Assembly: GCA_002437405.1 (NCBI GenBank)
Contig: DJPO01000106.1
Location: 9,964-26,521, forward strand
Source of the DNA: Opitutia bacterium UBA6410
GTDB taxonomy: Bacteria > Verrucomicrobiota > Verrucomicrobiia > Opitutales > Intestinicryptomonadaceae
Direction of reading: 5' to 3'
DNA length: 16,558 bases
A program made the translations under genes and the position numbers. Shown here one piece after another: positions 5,255 through 12,990 of the stretch (its first letter is position 1; the number at the start of each line of letters is the position of its first letter). The notes below the pieces were generated by a model. It did not search any database. It was not told the origin of the DNA and worked only from the letters and a program-made list of their open reading frames with translations.

Positions 5255-6463
5255 CTATTCTTTTACGTCGTTCTTAAAGAAGAGGTAGAAGAATACCAAG
5301 AGAGCCGCGGAGATTGCCGCTTCAATCCAGAAAATCGAGCCCCAGTTCGTCGTCTGCGCGACCTGTGCCAGCCCTTGTACGGGGGAAGTCGTGTAAGAGG
5401 AGATGAGCTTTTCGGAGAAGAACGTGCCGACAATCTGGGCGATACCGTAGAAGAAGAAGTACAAGCCCTGAGCTTGCGCCTTGATGTCAGCGGGGGCTTT
5501 CTTGTCGATGTACATTTGCGCCGCGACGAAGAAGAAGCCGAAGATTGCGCCGTGAACCGCGATTGCGCCGAAATAGAGACCGCCGACTTCGGGGGCGAGC
5601 GCGCTCATCACATAGCGCAGGAGCATCGCCAAGATACCGATGGCCATCGTGTTTTTAAATCCGATGACCTTGACCGAAAGGGGAATTGCGACCATAAACG
5701 CCAATTCGGAAATCTGCCCGATGCTGAGCACGGGGGTGATTTCCTTGACGCCGAGCGACGCGAGGAACGAGCCGTACATCCAGTAAATCGTGAACGCGAT
5801 AGTCCAGACGACTACGCACGCCATAAATACCGCGATGTTCTTGTCCTTGAGCATTCCGAAAGCGCGGAGGCCGAGTGCGTCGGAGACGGACATCGGTTCG
5901 CCCTTCGCCTTGGGGGGAGTCGCGGGGAGGAAGAGCGCGAAGACTGCCGATACGAAGGCGACGCCAGCGGCGCACGCGAGCGGAATGTTCGTGCCGTCAA
6001 TGGACTTGTCGAAGAGGAATTTTGCGCCGAGCGCGAAGACCGCCGCGCAGACCCAGCCGAGCGAGCCGAACACGCGGATATAGGGGAAAGCTTCGGGAGT
6101 GCTGTTTGTCATCGCGATGGAGGAGGTCAAGCCCCAAGTGGGCATATACGCGCACATTGCGAGGGTCAGGAGCACGAAAATGAGAATGTGGTCGCCCGTG
6201 AAGTACGCCGCGCCGAGCATAATTGCGACGAAGAGGTTGAGAATCGCCAGAACCTTTTCGCTGTTGGCGATTCTGTCGGCGAACATGCCCACCAGCGGCG
6301 AGAAAATCGAGCCGATAGCCATTGTGGACATAATCATCGAGAACATAAGTCCCGTGATTTTCATATTGTCGAGGTAGCTGGAGAGCTGAACCCAGAACAC
6401 GGCGACAAGCATAAATTGCAGGAACATCATCGTGCTCAATTTGAATCTTAGTGCGAATGACAT
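5255..6463 (-). CDS. MFS nucleoside:H+ symporter-like permease (NupG/XapB type)
   Basis: A 402-residue inner-membrane transporter with about 12 hydrophobic helices spread evenly along the chain. The N-terminus (RFKLSTMMFLQFMLVAVFWVQ) and PLVGMFADRIANSEKVL follow the usual MFS helix 1 to helix 3 pattern. LSIGQISELAFMVAIPL in the second half, the N-terminal Met-Phe-Leu-Gln-Phe and the length resemble the NupG/XapB nucleoside:H+ symporter family. The substrate is therefore probably a nucleoside, but related sugar transporters cannot be excluded. The ATG at 6463 is preceded by TAGGAGT (6471-6477) at a 7-nt spacing and by a good promoter. It is divergent from the pseudouridine synthase gene and appears monocistronic; rpoZ lies 243 bp downstream. 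Confidence 0.8.
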   Translation of the reverse strand: MSFALRFKLSTMMFLQFMLVAVFWVQLSSYLDNMKITGLMFSMIMSTMAIGSIFSPLVGMFADRIANSEKVLAILNLFVAIMLGAAYFTGDHILIFVLLTLAMCAYMPTWGLTSSIAMTNSTPEAFPYIRVFGSLGWVCAAVFALGAKFLFDKSIDGTNIPLACAAGVAFVSAVFALFLPATPPKAKGEPMSVSDALGLRAFGMLKDKNIAVFMACVVVWTIAFTIYWMYGSFLASLGVKEITPVLSIGQISELAFMVAIPLSVKVIGFKNTMAIGILAMLLRYVMSALAPEVGGLYFGAIAVHGAIFGFFFVAAQMYIDKKAPADIKAQAQGLYFFFYGIAQIVGTFFSEKLISSYTTSPVQGLAQVAQTTNWGSIFWIEAAISAALLVFFYLFFKNDVKE

Positions 6464-6498
6464 ATTTATTACTCCTAATATTTGTTTTGAAAGGAAAG

Positions 6499-6527
6499 CT
6501 TATACGCCAAACGGCGCGAAAAATCAA
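6499..6527 (-). promoter_or_regulatory. promoter of the permease gene
   Basis: On the - strand, TTGATT (6522-6527), a 17-nt spacer and TATAAG (6499-6504) predict a start near 6492 and a leader of about 29 nt that carries the Shine-Dalgarno site. The spacer holds a small dyad, CGCC-AAAC-GGCG (6505-6516), a possible operator. Confidence 0.55.
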
Positions 6528-6574
6528 GCCTTTTGAAAATTGCCGGAAGTTATTTTGCTTGAAGCGCGGGAAAG

Positions 6575-6603
6575 TTCCGTCCAATATATCCCTTTAATAT
6601 AAG
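6575..6603 (+). promoter_or_regulatory. weak putative promoter of the rsuA/ribB/ftsY gene train
   Basis: TTCCGT (6575-6580), a 17-nt spacer and TATAAG (6598-6603) lie 32 bp before the ATG at 6636. The -10 matches that of the divergent permease, the -35 is poor. It is the only candidate seen upstream of a nine-to-ten-gene transcription unit. Confidence 0.25.
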
Positions 6604-6635
6604 AGAGTCCGCCGTGAGGCGTACGAAAGTTGTTT

Positions 6636-7370
6636 ATGAGAATACAAAAATACATTTCCCAGTGCGGAGTATGTTCCCGACGCGCGGCGGAGGAGAAAAT
6701 CCTCGAGGGCGCGGTCGAGGTAAACGGCGAACTTGCCCAAATCGGGCAGGACATCGACCCGCAAAAGGATAAAGTCGCAGTCGACGGCGTTGTGCTAAAG
6801 GGCGTCGTCGAGGAGAAAATCGTCTTGGCGATGAACAAGCCCAAGGGCTACCTTTGCTCGAACGATGATCCGTTCGACGGCAAGACCGTTTTCGACATAC
6901 TGCCGTCTCCGTTCAATAAAATGAAGCTCTTCTGTTGCGGCAGGCTCGACAAAAATTCGCAGGGGCTGCTAATTCTCACCAACGACGGCGAGCTTGCAAA
7001 CCGCATAACGCACCCGTCGTCGGGAATCGTGAAACGCTACCGCATTACGCTCAACCGCGCGCTCGACACTTCGATTATCCCCGTGCTCACGCGCGGAGTT
7101 GTCTCGGAGGGCGAAAAGCTGAAGGCTCTGAAAATCATACCCCACCCGATGGCGGATTCGTCCGAGCTCGACGCCCGCCGCGCCGAGGTCTGGCTGGCGC
7201 AGGGGCGCAAGCGCGAAATCCGCAGAATGTTCGAGGTGATGGGCTACTTCGTCAAGGAGCTCAAACGCTTCCAGATAGGCTCGTTCGTGCTGCGGCGCAT
7301 ACCCGAGGGTGCGGTCAAGGTTTTGGGGAAGTCGGACATCGACAAGATTTTGCGCAACCCCGCATTTTAA
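6636..7370 (+). CDS. rRNA pseudouridine synthase, RsuA/RluB/RluE family
   Basis: A 244-residue enzyme that isomerises a uridine of rRNA to pseudouridine. Residues 2-55 form an S4 RNA-binding domain (RIQKYISQCGVCSRRAAEEKI, then VEVNG). The catalytic domain follows, with MNKPKGYLCS at 66-75, GRLDKNSQGLLILTNDGEL with catalytic D105, KRYRITL, and the C-terminal GRKREIRRMFEVMGY block typical of the family. Length and S4 domain fit RluB or RsuA, but sequence alone does not tell whether 16S or 23S rRNA is the target. The frame opens with a TTG at 6630, two codons upstream; the ATG at 6636 (MRIQKYI) is preferred by family pattern. No clear Shine-Dalgarno is seen. It is the first gene of the + strand train, 11 nt before the ribB-type gene. 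Confidence 0.92.
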   Translation: MRIQKYISQCGVCSRRAAEEKILEGAVEVNGELAQIGQDIDPQKDKVAVDGVVLKGVVEEKIVLAMNKPKGYLCSNDDPFDGKTVFDILPSPFNKMKLFCCGRLDKNSQGLLILTNDGELANRITHPSSGIVKRYRITLNRALDTSIIPVLTRGVVSEGEKLKALKIIPHPMADSSELDARRAEVWLAQGRKREIRRMFEVMGYFVKELKRFQIGSFVLRRIPEGAVKVLGKSDIDKILRNPAF

Positions 7371-7381
7371 AGGCAACGATT

Positions 7382-8458
7382 ATGGAAAAGGAAAAAATAT
7401 TCGACAGCGTCGAGGAGTGCATCGCCGATTTTGCGCAGGGCAAAATCGTGATAGTCGCCGACGACGAATCGCGCGAAAACGAGGGCGATATGATTGTCGC
7501 GGCTGAGAAAATCACGCCCGAATCCATAAACACGATGATAAAACTCGCCCGCGGGCTCGTGTGCGTCCCGACGACGAGCGAACGGCTCACGGAGCTTGGA
7601 ATCGACGACATGGTGCGCCTGAACCGCGACGCAAAGGGGACGGCGTTCACCGTGACCGTCGACGCCGCCAAGGGGATAACGACGGGCATAAGCGCGGCAG
7701 ATCGCGCCCGCACAATCCGCCTTATGGGCACGGCTTCGGCGACCGCCTCCGACTTTGTAACCCCAGGCCACGTCAACCCGCTCCGCGCCCGCGCGGGGGG
7801 AGTCCTCGAACGCGCGGGGCACACGGAGGCGGCGGTCGATTTGGCGAAACTGGCGGGGCTTTTCCCGTGCGCGGCGATTTGCGAGATAATCAAGGACGAC
7901 GGCACAATGGCGCGCCTGCCCGATTTGGTCGAATTCAAAAAGGCGCATTCGATGAAGTTAATGAGTGTAGCCGACCTAATCGAATACCGAATGAAGCGCG
8001 ACAGCCTCGTGAAAAAGATTTTCGAAAAGCCGCTCAACACCCGCTACGGGCAGTTCAGACTCGTGGGGCTGAAGGCGACTTCGGGCGGAACGCATTTCGC
8101 GCTCGTCAAGGGCGAAATCACCGCCGAACCGACGCTCGCGCGCGTGCACTCCGAAAACGTCTTTGCGGATATGTTCGCGGACTCGTCGTTTTTGAACGGC
8201 TCGCAGACATTCGCGCGGGCGATGGCGGAAATCGAGAAGGCGGGCGCGGGCGCGGTTGTGTACGTCAGCCGCGCGGACTCGGGGATTGTCGTCCCCGACG
8301 GAGTCCCCGAACTGCCCTCGCGCCGCGACTACGGACTCGGGGCGCAGATTCTCCGCGCGCTCGGATTCAAGAAAATCCGCCTTTTGACAACCCACCCCGG
8401 CAGCCACGTCCTTTCGGACGGCTACGGACTCGAAATAACCGAACAAATACCCCTTTAA
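7382..8458 (+). CDS. ribB: 3,4-dihydroxy-2-butanone-4-phosphate synthase fused to a degenerate GTP cyclohydrolase II domain (RibBX type)
   Basis: A 358-residue two-domain protein. Residues 1-205 are RibB, which turns ribulose 5-phosphate into dihydroxybutanone phosphate for riboflavin synthesis; DDESRENEGDM (27-37), SAADRARTIR, TPGHVNPLRARAGG, GHTEAAVDLAKLAG and CEIIKDDGTMAR carry the active-site residues. Residues about 210-358 align with GTP cyclohydrolase II (YGQFRLVGL, ARVHSE, RRDYGLGAQIL, GYGLEITEQIPL). However, the three zinc cysteines of that family (SEC-x10-C-x-C) are N259, F270 and N272 here, and the GQEGRGIGL loop is absent. It should therefore have RibB but no RibA activity, so a separate ribA should exist elsewhere. 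RibB proteins with such a tail are known as RibBX. It is 11 nt after the pseudouridine synthase and 3 nt before ribH. The start is the ATG at 7382; the frame is open upstream, but that lies in the previous gene. Confidence 0.93.
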   Translation: MEKEKIFDSVEECIADFAQGKIVIVADDESRENEGDMIVAAEKITPESINTMIKLARGLVCVPTTSERLTELGIDDMVRLNRDAKGTAFTVTVDAAKGITTGISAADRARTIRLMGTASATASDFVTPGHVNPLRARAGGVLERAGHTEAAVDLAKLAGLFPCAAICEIIKDDGTMARLPDLVEFKKAHSMKLMSVADLIEYRMKRDSLVKKIFEKPLNTRYGQFRLVGLKATSGGTHFALVKGEITAEPTLARVHSENVFADMFADSSFLNGSQTFARAMAEIEKAGAGAVVYVSRADSGIVVPDGVPELPSRRDYGLGAQILRALGFKKIRLLTTHPGSHVLSDGYGLEITEQIPL

Positions 8459-8461
8459 AAG

Positions 8462-9004
8462 ATGAGTCTCGACAAAGGTAAAATGCCGAAAATCGACGCG
8501 GGCTTCTACCGCTTTGCGGTCGCCGCCTCGCGCTACAACAAGGAACTGGTCGACGCGCTCGTGCGCGACGCCGTAAATACCCTCCACAAATGCGGGGTCG
8601 ACGCGGAAAACATTCGGCTCGTGCGCGTGCCGGGGGCTTCGGAGCTGCCGCACGTGTGCAATTTGCTCGCGGCGACCGACCAGTACGACGCGATAATCGC
8701 ACTCGGAGTCGTAATCAAGGGCGAAACGCCGCACCACGAAATCATCGCAAACAGCACCGCAGGCGCATTTCAGCAAGTCGCGCTCGCGACGACCGTTCCC
8801 GTCATAAACGGGGTAATCGTCGCCAACACGCGCGAACAGGCGGTTGCCCGCACCAAGGGCGAAATCGCCCGCGGGCGCGAGTTCGCGGAGGCCGCGATGG
8901 AAATGGCGTGGCAGACCGACGTGCTGCTCGACGAGCTCGAGGAGGCCGATAGGGATTTCTTGGAATCGCAAGACCCGCAGGACGGAAAGGGCTACAATCA
9001 ATGA
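8462..9004 (+). CDS. ribH: 6,7-dimethyl-8-ribityllumazine synthase
   Basis: A 180-residue enzyme that condenses dihydroxybutanone phosphate (product of the preceding gene) with the ribityl-pyrimidine to give lumazine, the penultimate step to riboflavin. Motifs: the SRYN substrate loop (23-26), VPGASELP (56-63), ALGVVIKGETPHHEI (80-94) with H91 as the expected catalytic histidine, STAGAFQQVAL and PVINGVIVANTREQA. The C-terminal 25 residues are acidic and extend beyond the usual 155 or so residues, so the tail is probably not part of the core. It starts 3 nt after ribB. Its TGA overlaps the nusB ATG (ATGA at 9001-9004), indicating translational coupling. Confidence 0.96.
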   Translation: MSLDKGKMPKIDAGFYRFAVAASRYNKELVDALVRDAVNTLHKCGVDAENIRLVRVPGASELPHVCNLLAATDQYDAIIALGVVIKGETPHHEIIANSTAGAFQQVALATTVPVINGVIVANTREQAVARTKGEIARGREFAEAAMEMAWQTDVLLDELEEADRDFLESQDPQDGKGYNQ

Positions 9005-9456
9005 GTCAGGAAACTTTTAAGATAGGGCGGCGCGAAAACCGCGCCGCGGCAATGCAGTTCGCCTACATGCGCGCAGCAAACCCCGAATTGCCGCTTGATC
9101 GGGCGCTCGACGCCTTTTTCGAAACGAAGGACGAGCCCCGCGCAGTCTACGCGTTTGCGACCGAGCTTATCGAGGGAATGGAAGCACATTCGGCGGAGGT
9201 GGACGCCGCGATTTCCAAGAGCGCGAAGAACTGGAGTATGGACAGAATCGCGAAAGTCGATTTGGCGATTCTGCGCTTGGCGGTCTTCGAGCTTCTCTTC
9301 CGCGGCGATATTCCCCCGATTGTCTCGATTAACGAGGCGATAGACTTGGCGAAAACCTATTCCACCGCCGAATCGAAACGCTTCATCAACGGCGTACTCG
9401 ACAACGTGAAGGGCGGGCTTACCCGTCCGCTCAGAACCGCCGAAAAACGCAGCTAA
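9001..9456 (+). CDS. nusB: transcription antitermination factor NusB
   Basis: A 151-residue all-helical RNA-binding protein that joins NusE (ribosomal protein S10) on boxA RNA during rRNA transcription antitermination. RRENRAAAMQFAYM at the N-terminus is the arginine-rich boxA-contacting helix. The C-terminal half carries the family signature: IAKVDLAILRLAVFELLFR, PPIVSINEAIDLAKTYS and RFINGVLDNV. Length is normal. It is coupled to ribH by an ATGA overlap, and the ftsY ATG follows its TAA with no gap. The ribH-nusB pair is a widespread bacterial arrangement. Confidence 0.96.
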   Translation: MSQETFKIGRRENRAAAMQFAYMRAANPELPLDRALDAFFETKDEPRAVYAFATELIEGMEAHSAEVDAAISKSAKNWSMDRIAKVDLAILRLAVFELLFRGDIPPIVSINEAIDLAKTYSTAESKRFINGVLDNVKGGLTRPLRTAEKRS

Positions 9457-10371
9457 ATGTTTTCGCTTTTCAAAAAGTTCAGGGAGGGGCTCAGGCGGAC
9501 GGCGGGCGGCGCGCTCGGCAAGCTCGCGGGGCTCTTTCAGAAAAAAATCGACCCCGCCGACATCGAGCTTATCGAGGAAACGCTGATGGAGGCGGACTTC
9601 GGCTACGATACCGTCTGCGAAATCGTCGACGCGATTAAGGCGGAATACCGCCGCGACAAAGAGCTGCACGGACGGCGGGCGGCGGAAATCGGAGCGGAGG
9701 TTCTGGCGCGCATTTTGGCGGGCTCGGAGGGCGAACTCGTCGCGGCGCAGGGCGGGAATCCGTCGGTCGTGTGCCTTGTGGGCGTCAACGGCGCGGGCAA
9801 GACTACGACTGCCGCAAAGCTCGCAAAATCGCTTTCGGCGGACGGCGGAGTCGTCCTCGGCGCGTGCGACACTTTCAGAGCCGCGGCAAACGAGCAAATC
9901 CGCGAGTGGGCAAAGCGGCTGGGCGTGAGGCTCGTCGAGAGTGCGCACGGCGCTGACGCAGCCGCGACCGCGTGGGATAGCTGGCAGGCGGCGAAGGCGG
10001 ACGGCGCAAAATGGCTCGTAATCGACACCGCGGGCAGACTCCACACGAAGGAAAACCTGATGGGCGAGCTTGCCAAAATCCGCAGGGTTCTGGCGAAAAA
10101 CGACTCCACCGCGCCGCAAAACTCCCTGCTTGTAATCGACGCAAGCATCGGCACGAACAGCATAGTGCAGGCGCAGGCGTTCCACAAGGCGTTCGGGCTG
10201 AGCGGGATAATCATCACAAAGCTCGACGGAACGGGCAAGGGCGGCGCGCTCGCGGGAATTTACAGGACACTCAAACTTCCGATACTTTACGTCGGTCTCG
10301 GCGAAAAGGCGGACGACCTCCAAAAATTCAACATACGCGCCTATGTAAACGGCGTATTCGGGCTTGAATAA
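9457..10371 (+). CDS. ftsY: signal recognition particle receptor FtsY
   Basis: A 304-residue SRP GTPase of the NG type, which docks ribosome-SRP complexes at the membrane by forming a GTP-dependent heterodimer with Ffh. The N-terminal 25 residues are basic and amphipathic (MFSLFKKFREGLRR), the likely lipid-binding helix; the long acidic A domain of E. coli FtsY is absent. The N-domain bundle runs to about residue 95. GTPase motifs: GVNGAGKTTTA with K115 (P-loop), DTFRAAANEQ from D138, DTAGRLHTKENLM from D190, TKLDGTGKGG from T254, and GLGEKADDL. The FtsY-type closing motif distinguishes it from Ffh, as does the lack of an M domain. It abuts nusB (TAA then ATG) and is followed by aroB one base after its stop. 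Confidence 0.96.
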   Translation: MFSLFKKFREGLRRTAGGALGKLAGLFQKKIDPADIELIEETLMEADFGYDTVCEIVDAIKAEYRRDKELHGRRAAEIGAEVLARILAGSEGELVAAQGGNPSVVCLVGVNGAGKTTTAAKLAKSLSADGGVVLGACDTFRAAANEQIREWAKRLGVRLVESAHGADAAATAWDSWQAAKADGAKWLVIDTAGRLHTKENLMGELAKIRRVLAKNDSTAPQNSLLVIDASIGTNSIVQAQAFHKAFGLSGIIITKLDGTGKGGALAGIYRTLKLPILYVGLGEKADDLQKFNIRAYVNGVFGLE

Positions 10372-10372
10372 A

Positions 10373-11443
10373 ATGATTGAACAAACTGTTTCGCTAAAAG
10401 AGAGAAGCTATCCGATTCACATCGGCGCGGGGGCTTTCGAACTCGCGCTTGCCGATTTGCGCGGCATAACGCAGGCGGGCGGGAAAGTAGTTTGCGTCGC
10501 GGACGCGCTGCTCCCGCAGTTGTACCCCGAATTCGCCGCAGCACTCGTTGACGCGGGAGTTCGGACGATACCCGTCCACGGCGGGGAAAGCTCGAAATGT
10601 TTTTCGACATACGCGAGCCTCTGCGAAGCCTTTGCTCAGGCGGGCTTGGACAGAAAATCGACGGTCGCGGCATGGGGCGGCGGGGTAATCGGCGACCTCG
10701 CTGGATTCGCCGCCGCAACGTATATGCGCGGGCTGCCGTTCGTCCAGATTCCGACGACGCTGCTTTCGATGGTAGATTCGTCCGTCGGCGGCAAGACGGG
10801 CATAAACATTTCGGCGGGCAAAAACCTCGTGGGGGCATTCCACCAGCCGCGGGCGGTCTACGCCGACATCTCCTTTTTGAAGACGCTGCCCGCGCGCGAG
10901 TTTGCCGCGGGAATGGCGGAAGTCGTAAAATGCGGCGCATTGGGCGACGCGCAGCTTTTCGCCGAACTCGAAAAACTCGGCAAAACCCTCACTTGCGATT
11001 CCCCCTATCTGCCCGAGGCGGTGCGCCGCTCGTGCGCGCTGAAGGCTGCGATAGTTTCCGCCGACGAGCGCGAAACCGCCAAAGAGGGCGGGCGCGCACT
11101 GCTGAATTTTGGGCACACGCTTGGACATGCAGTCGAAAAATGCGCGGGCTACGGGACTTTCGTGCACGGCGAGGCAGTTGCAATCGGAATGGTCTTCGCC
11201 GCCAAACTTTCCGAAAAGCTCGGGACACTTTCGGCGTCCGACGTCAAGAGAATCGAAAAGGTTCTGGAAAATTGCGCGCTCCCGACCCAGCTTCCCAAAA
11301 AACTTTCGCGCCCCAAGCTGATTGAGGCAATGCACCGCGACAAAAAATCGGTCGGCGGCTCGCTGCGCTTTGTATTGCTTGACGGAATCGGGAAGTCGTA
11401 CACAAAGACGCTCGACGAATCCGTCGTAAGCGGATTGCTCTGA
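10373..11443 (+). CDS. aroB: 3-dehydroquinate synthase
   Basis: A 356-residue NAD+- and metal-dependent enzyme that cyclises DAHP to 3-dehydroquinate, step two of the shikimate pathway. Motifs: WGGGVIGDLAGFAAATYMRG (nucleotide-binding glycine loop), PTTLLSMVDSSVGGKTGIN, GKNLVGAFHQP, AEVVKCG with the metal-binding Glu, LNFGHTLGHAVE and HGEAVAIGM with metal histidines, and MHRDKK near the end. All look intact. The frame opens with a TTG at 10364 inside ftsY, three codons upstream; the ATG at 10373 is chosen because it starts one base after the ftsY stop (TAA-A-ATG), the same junction style as smpB-trmL. The TatD-like gene starts 5 nt after its stop. There is no metabolic tie to its neighbours; it is simply part of the packed train. 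Confidence 0.96.
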   Translation: MIEQTVSLKERSYPIHIGAGAFELALADLRGITQAGGKVVCVADALLPQLYPEFAAALVDAGVRTIPVHGGESSKCFSTYASLCEAFAQAGLDRKSTVAAWGGGVIGDLAGFAAATYMRGLPFVQIPTTLLSMVDSSVGGKTGINISAGKNLVGAFHQPRAVYADISFLKTLPAREFAAGMAEVVKCGALGDAQLFAELEKLGKTLTCDSPYLPEAVRRSCALKAAIVSADERETAKEGGRALLNFGHTLGHAVEKCAGYGTFVHGEAVAIGMVFAAKLSEKLGTLSASDVKRIEKVLENCALPTQLPKKLSRPKLIEAMHRDKKSVGGSLRFVLLDGIGKSYTKTLDESVVSGLL

Positions 11444-11448
11444 TTCAG

Positions 11449-12231
11449 ATGCCCGAAAACCTCACAGACGCGCACAGGCATTTTTCGGACGCGACGGCGG
11501 CGCAGCCGCTTCCGCCCGACGGAGTCGCCGCATGCGCGCTGTGCGCGTGTTTTGCGAACGAATGGGCGGAGCTTGGAAAGTTGTCGCGCGCGAGCGTCAA
11601 AAAGGTTTTCGGAATCCACCCCGACACGGAAATTTCGCGCTTCGACGATGCGGAGGCGGCGACCGAGCAGGTTTTTTCGACATACCTGCCCGAGCTTGAA
11701 AAATACCTCGGCGACGCCGACGCGCTCGGGGAAATCGGGCTCGACTCGCGCATATCCGACAGAGTCCCGCCCGAAATGCAAAAGCGGATATTTTGCGCGC
11801 AGCTCGCGCTTGCATATAAATACAATCTGCCGTTTGTCGTCCATTGCGTCGGCGAATGGGGCGCGGTATTCGACACCGTTTCATCGCGCGAGCGCGTAAT
11901 CGAGGGCTTCGAAAAATCGGACTTCGACACCGCCTCCCCCAAGAACAGGTTTTTGCTCCACGCGGCTTCGTGCTCTGCGGAAATGACGGAGCGGTTTTCG
12001 AAAATCGGCGCGTACTTTTCGTTCGGAAAGCGCGAGCTTTCGACAAAGCGCGGGGCTGAGTGCGCCAGAGCCGCGCGGCTTGACAGAATTCTGGTAGAAA
12101 GCGACGGCGACACTGCCGACGCCCGCGTTTTGGCGGACACCGTAGCGGCGCTCGCGCAGGTGCGCGGCGCGTCCGCCGAGGAAATCGCCGACGCGACTTT
12201 CGCAAATTTCCACACCTTTTATTCAAAATGA
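11449..12231 (+). CDS. TatD-family metal-dependent hydrolase
   Basis: A 260-residue TIM-barrel hydrolase of the TatD type, which contains DNases and D-aminoacyl hydrolases. The metal ligands expected from the family are all present although the protein is divergent: H9-R-H11, E95 in GEIGLD, H132 in FVVHC, H171 in LLHAAS, and D219 in VESDGD. Overall similarity to E. coli TatD appears low, and the usual closing ETDAPYL reads ESDGDT, so a distinct substrate is possible. There is no signal peptide, so it should be cytoplasmic. It starts 5 nt after aroB and its stop overlaps the start of the next gene (ATGA at 12228-12231). The family is well supported, the substrate is not. Confidence 0.82.
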   Translation: MPENLTDAHRHFSDATAAQPLPPDGVAACALCACFANEWAELGKLSRASVKKVFGIHPDTEISRFDDAEAATEQVFSTYLPELEKYLGDADALGEIGLDSRISDRVPPEMQKRIFCAQLALAYKYNLPFVVHCVGEWGAVFDTVSSRERVIEGFEKSDFDTASPKNRFLLHAASCSAEMTERFSKIGAYFSFGKRELSTKRGAECARAARLDRILVESDGDTADARVLADTVAALAQVRGASAEEIADATFANFHTFYSK

Positions 12232-12956
12232 CGCCCGAAAGATTCAGGAGAGCCGAAATCCTTTTCGGGGAATCGACATACCCGATTCTCCGCGACGCCT
12301 GTGTTGTCGTTTGCGGCGTGGGGGCGGTCGGCTCGTTCGCAGTCGAGGCGCTCGCGCGCACGGGGGTCGGTAGCTTCGAGCTTTGGGATTTCGACGCGGT
12401 CGAGGAAAGCAACATCAACCGCCAGATTTGCGCGCTAAGCTCGACAATCGGCCGCCGAAAGGCGGAAGTAATGCGCGAGAGAATTTTGGACATAAACCCC
12501 GAGGCAAACATAAAAATCTTCCCCGAATTCGTCTGCGCCGAAAATGCGGCGCGGGTCGTCGGGGCTTCGGGCGCGGGGCGGCGCGTTGTAATCGACGCAA
12601 TCGACACCCTTGCGGCGAAGGTCGAGCTCATTCTTGCGGCGAAGGCGGCGGGAGTTGCGGCGGTCTCGAGCATGGGGGCGGCGCGGCGCACCGATCCGTC
12701 GCGGATTATGCAGGCGGACGTTATGAAAACCTACGGCTGTCCCGTCGCGGCGCGGGTTCGGAAGATGCTTCGCCAGCGCGGGTACTCGGGCGGCTGCAAA
12801 TGCGTGTTTTCCGACGAGCCGATTTCGGACTCGACCCACGTTTCAAGCGCGGCGGACGGCGGAAAGAAGATAATCGGCAGCTGCGCGATTGTCGCTGGGA
12901 CGTTCGGGTTGCGGCTCGCAAATTTGGCGCTCGGGGAAATTTTGTCCCGAAAATGA
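12228..12956 (+). CDS. tcdA: ThiF/MoeB-type E1-like enzyme, probable tRNA threonylcarbamoyladenosine dehydratase
   Basis: A 242-residue ATP-using adenylyltransferase. Motifs: RFRRAEILFGE, the Rossmann loop CGVGAVGS (29-36), EALARTGVGSFELWDFDAVEESNINRQ, where the Asp, Asn-x-Asn-Arg-Gln set binds ATP, GRRKAEVMRERILDINPEA, VIDAIDT, and RTDPSRIMQADVMKTYGCPVAARVRKMLR. The last block is the TcdA/CsdL signature, placing it apart from ThiF and MoeB. TcdA dehydrates t6A37 of tRNA to the cyclic form. The usual GGAGG segment reads SSMGAA here. It is coupled to the TatD-like gene by an ATGA overlap. The start is the ATG at 12228. Confidence 0.88.
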   Translation: MTPERFRRAEILFGESTYPILRDACVVVCGVGAVGSFAVEALARTGVGSFELWDFDAVEESNINRQICALSSTIGRRKAEVMRERILDINPEANIKIFPEFVCAENAARVVGASGAGRRVVIDAIDTLAAKVELILAAKAAGVAAVSSMGAARRTDPSRIMQADVMKTYGCPVAARVRKMLRQRGYSGGCKCVFSDEPISDSTHVSSAADGGKKIIGSCAIVAGTFGLRLANLALGEILSRK

Positions 12957-12988
12957 ACATAATCGAATTTCCGAATATCAATATATAA
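12953..12988 (+). other. 11-codon mini-ORF bridging tcdA and the rhomboid gene
   Basis: An ATG overlaps the tcdA stop (ATGA at 12953-12956) and opens MNIIEFPNINI, ending with TAA two bases before the rhomboid ATG. The layout would carry terminating ribosomes to the rhomboid start, as in other junctions here. It may equally be chance; the peptide is too short to judge. Confidence 0.2.
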
Positions 12989-12990
12989 AA

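Noticed and set aside
5222..6451. 409-codon + strand frame opposite the permease
   Set aside because: Glu/Arg/His-rich reverse complement of hydrophobic helices, a typical artefact opposite a membrane protein gene.
8998..10323. 441-codon - strand frame opposite nusB and ftsY
   Set aside because: The + strand carries complete NusB and FtsY motifs; the antisense translation has none.
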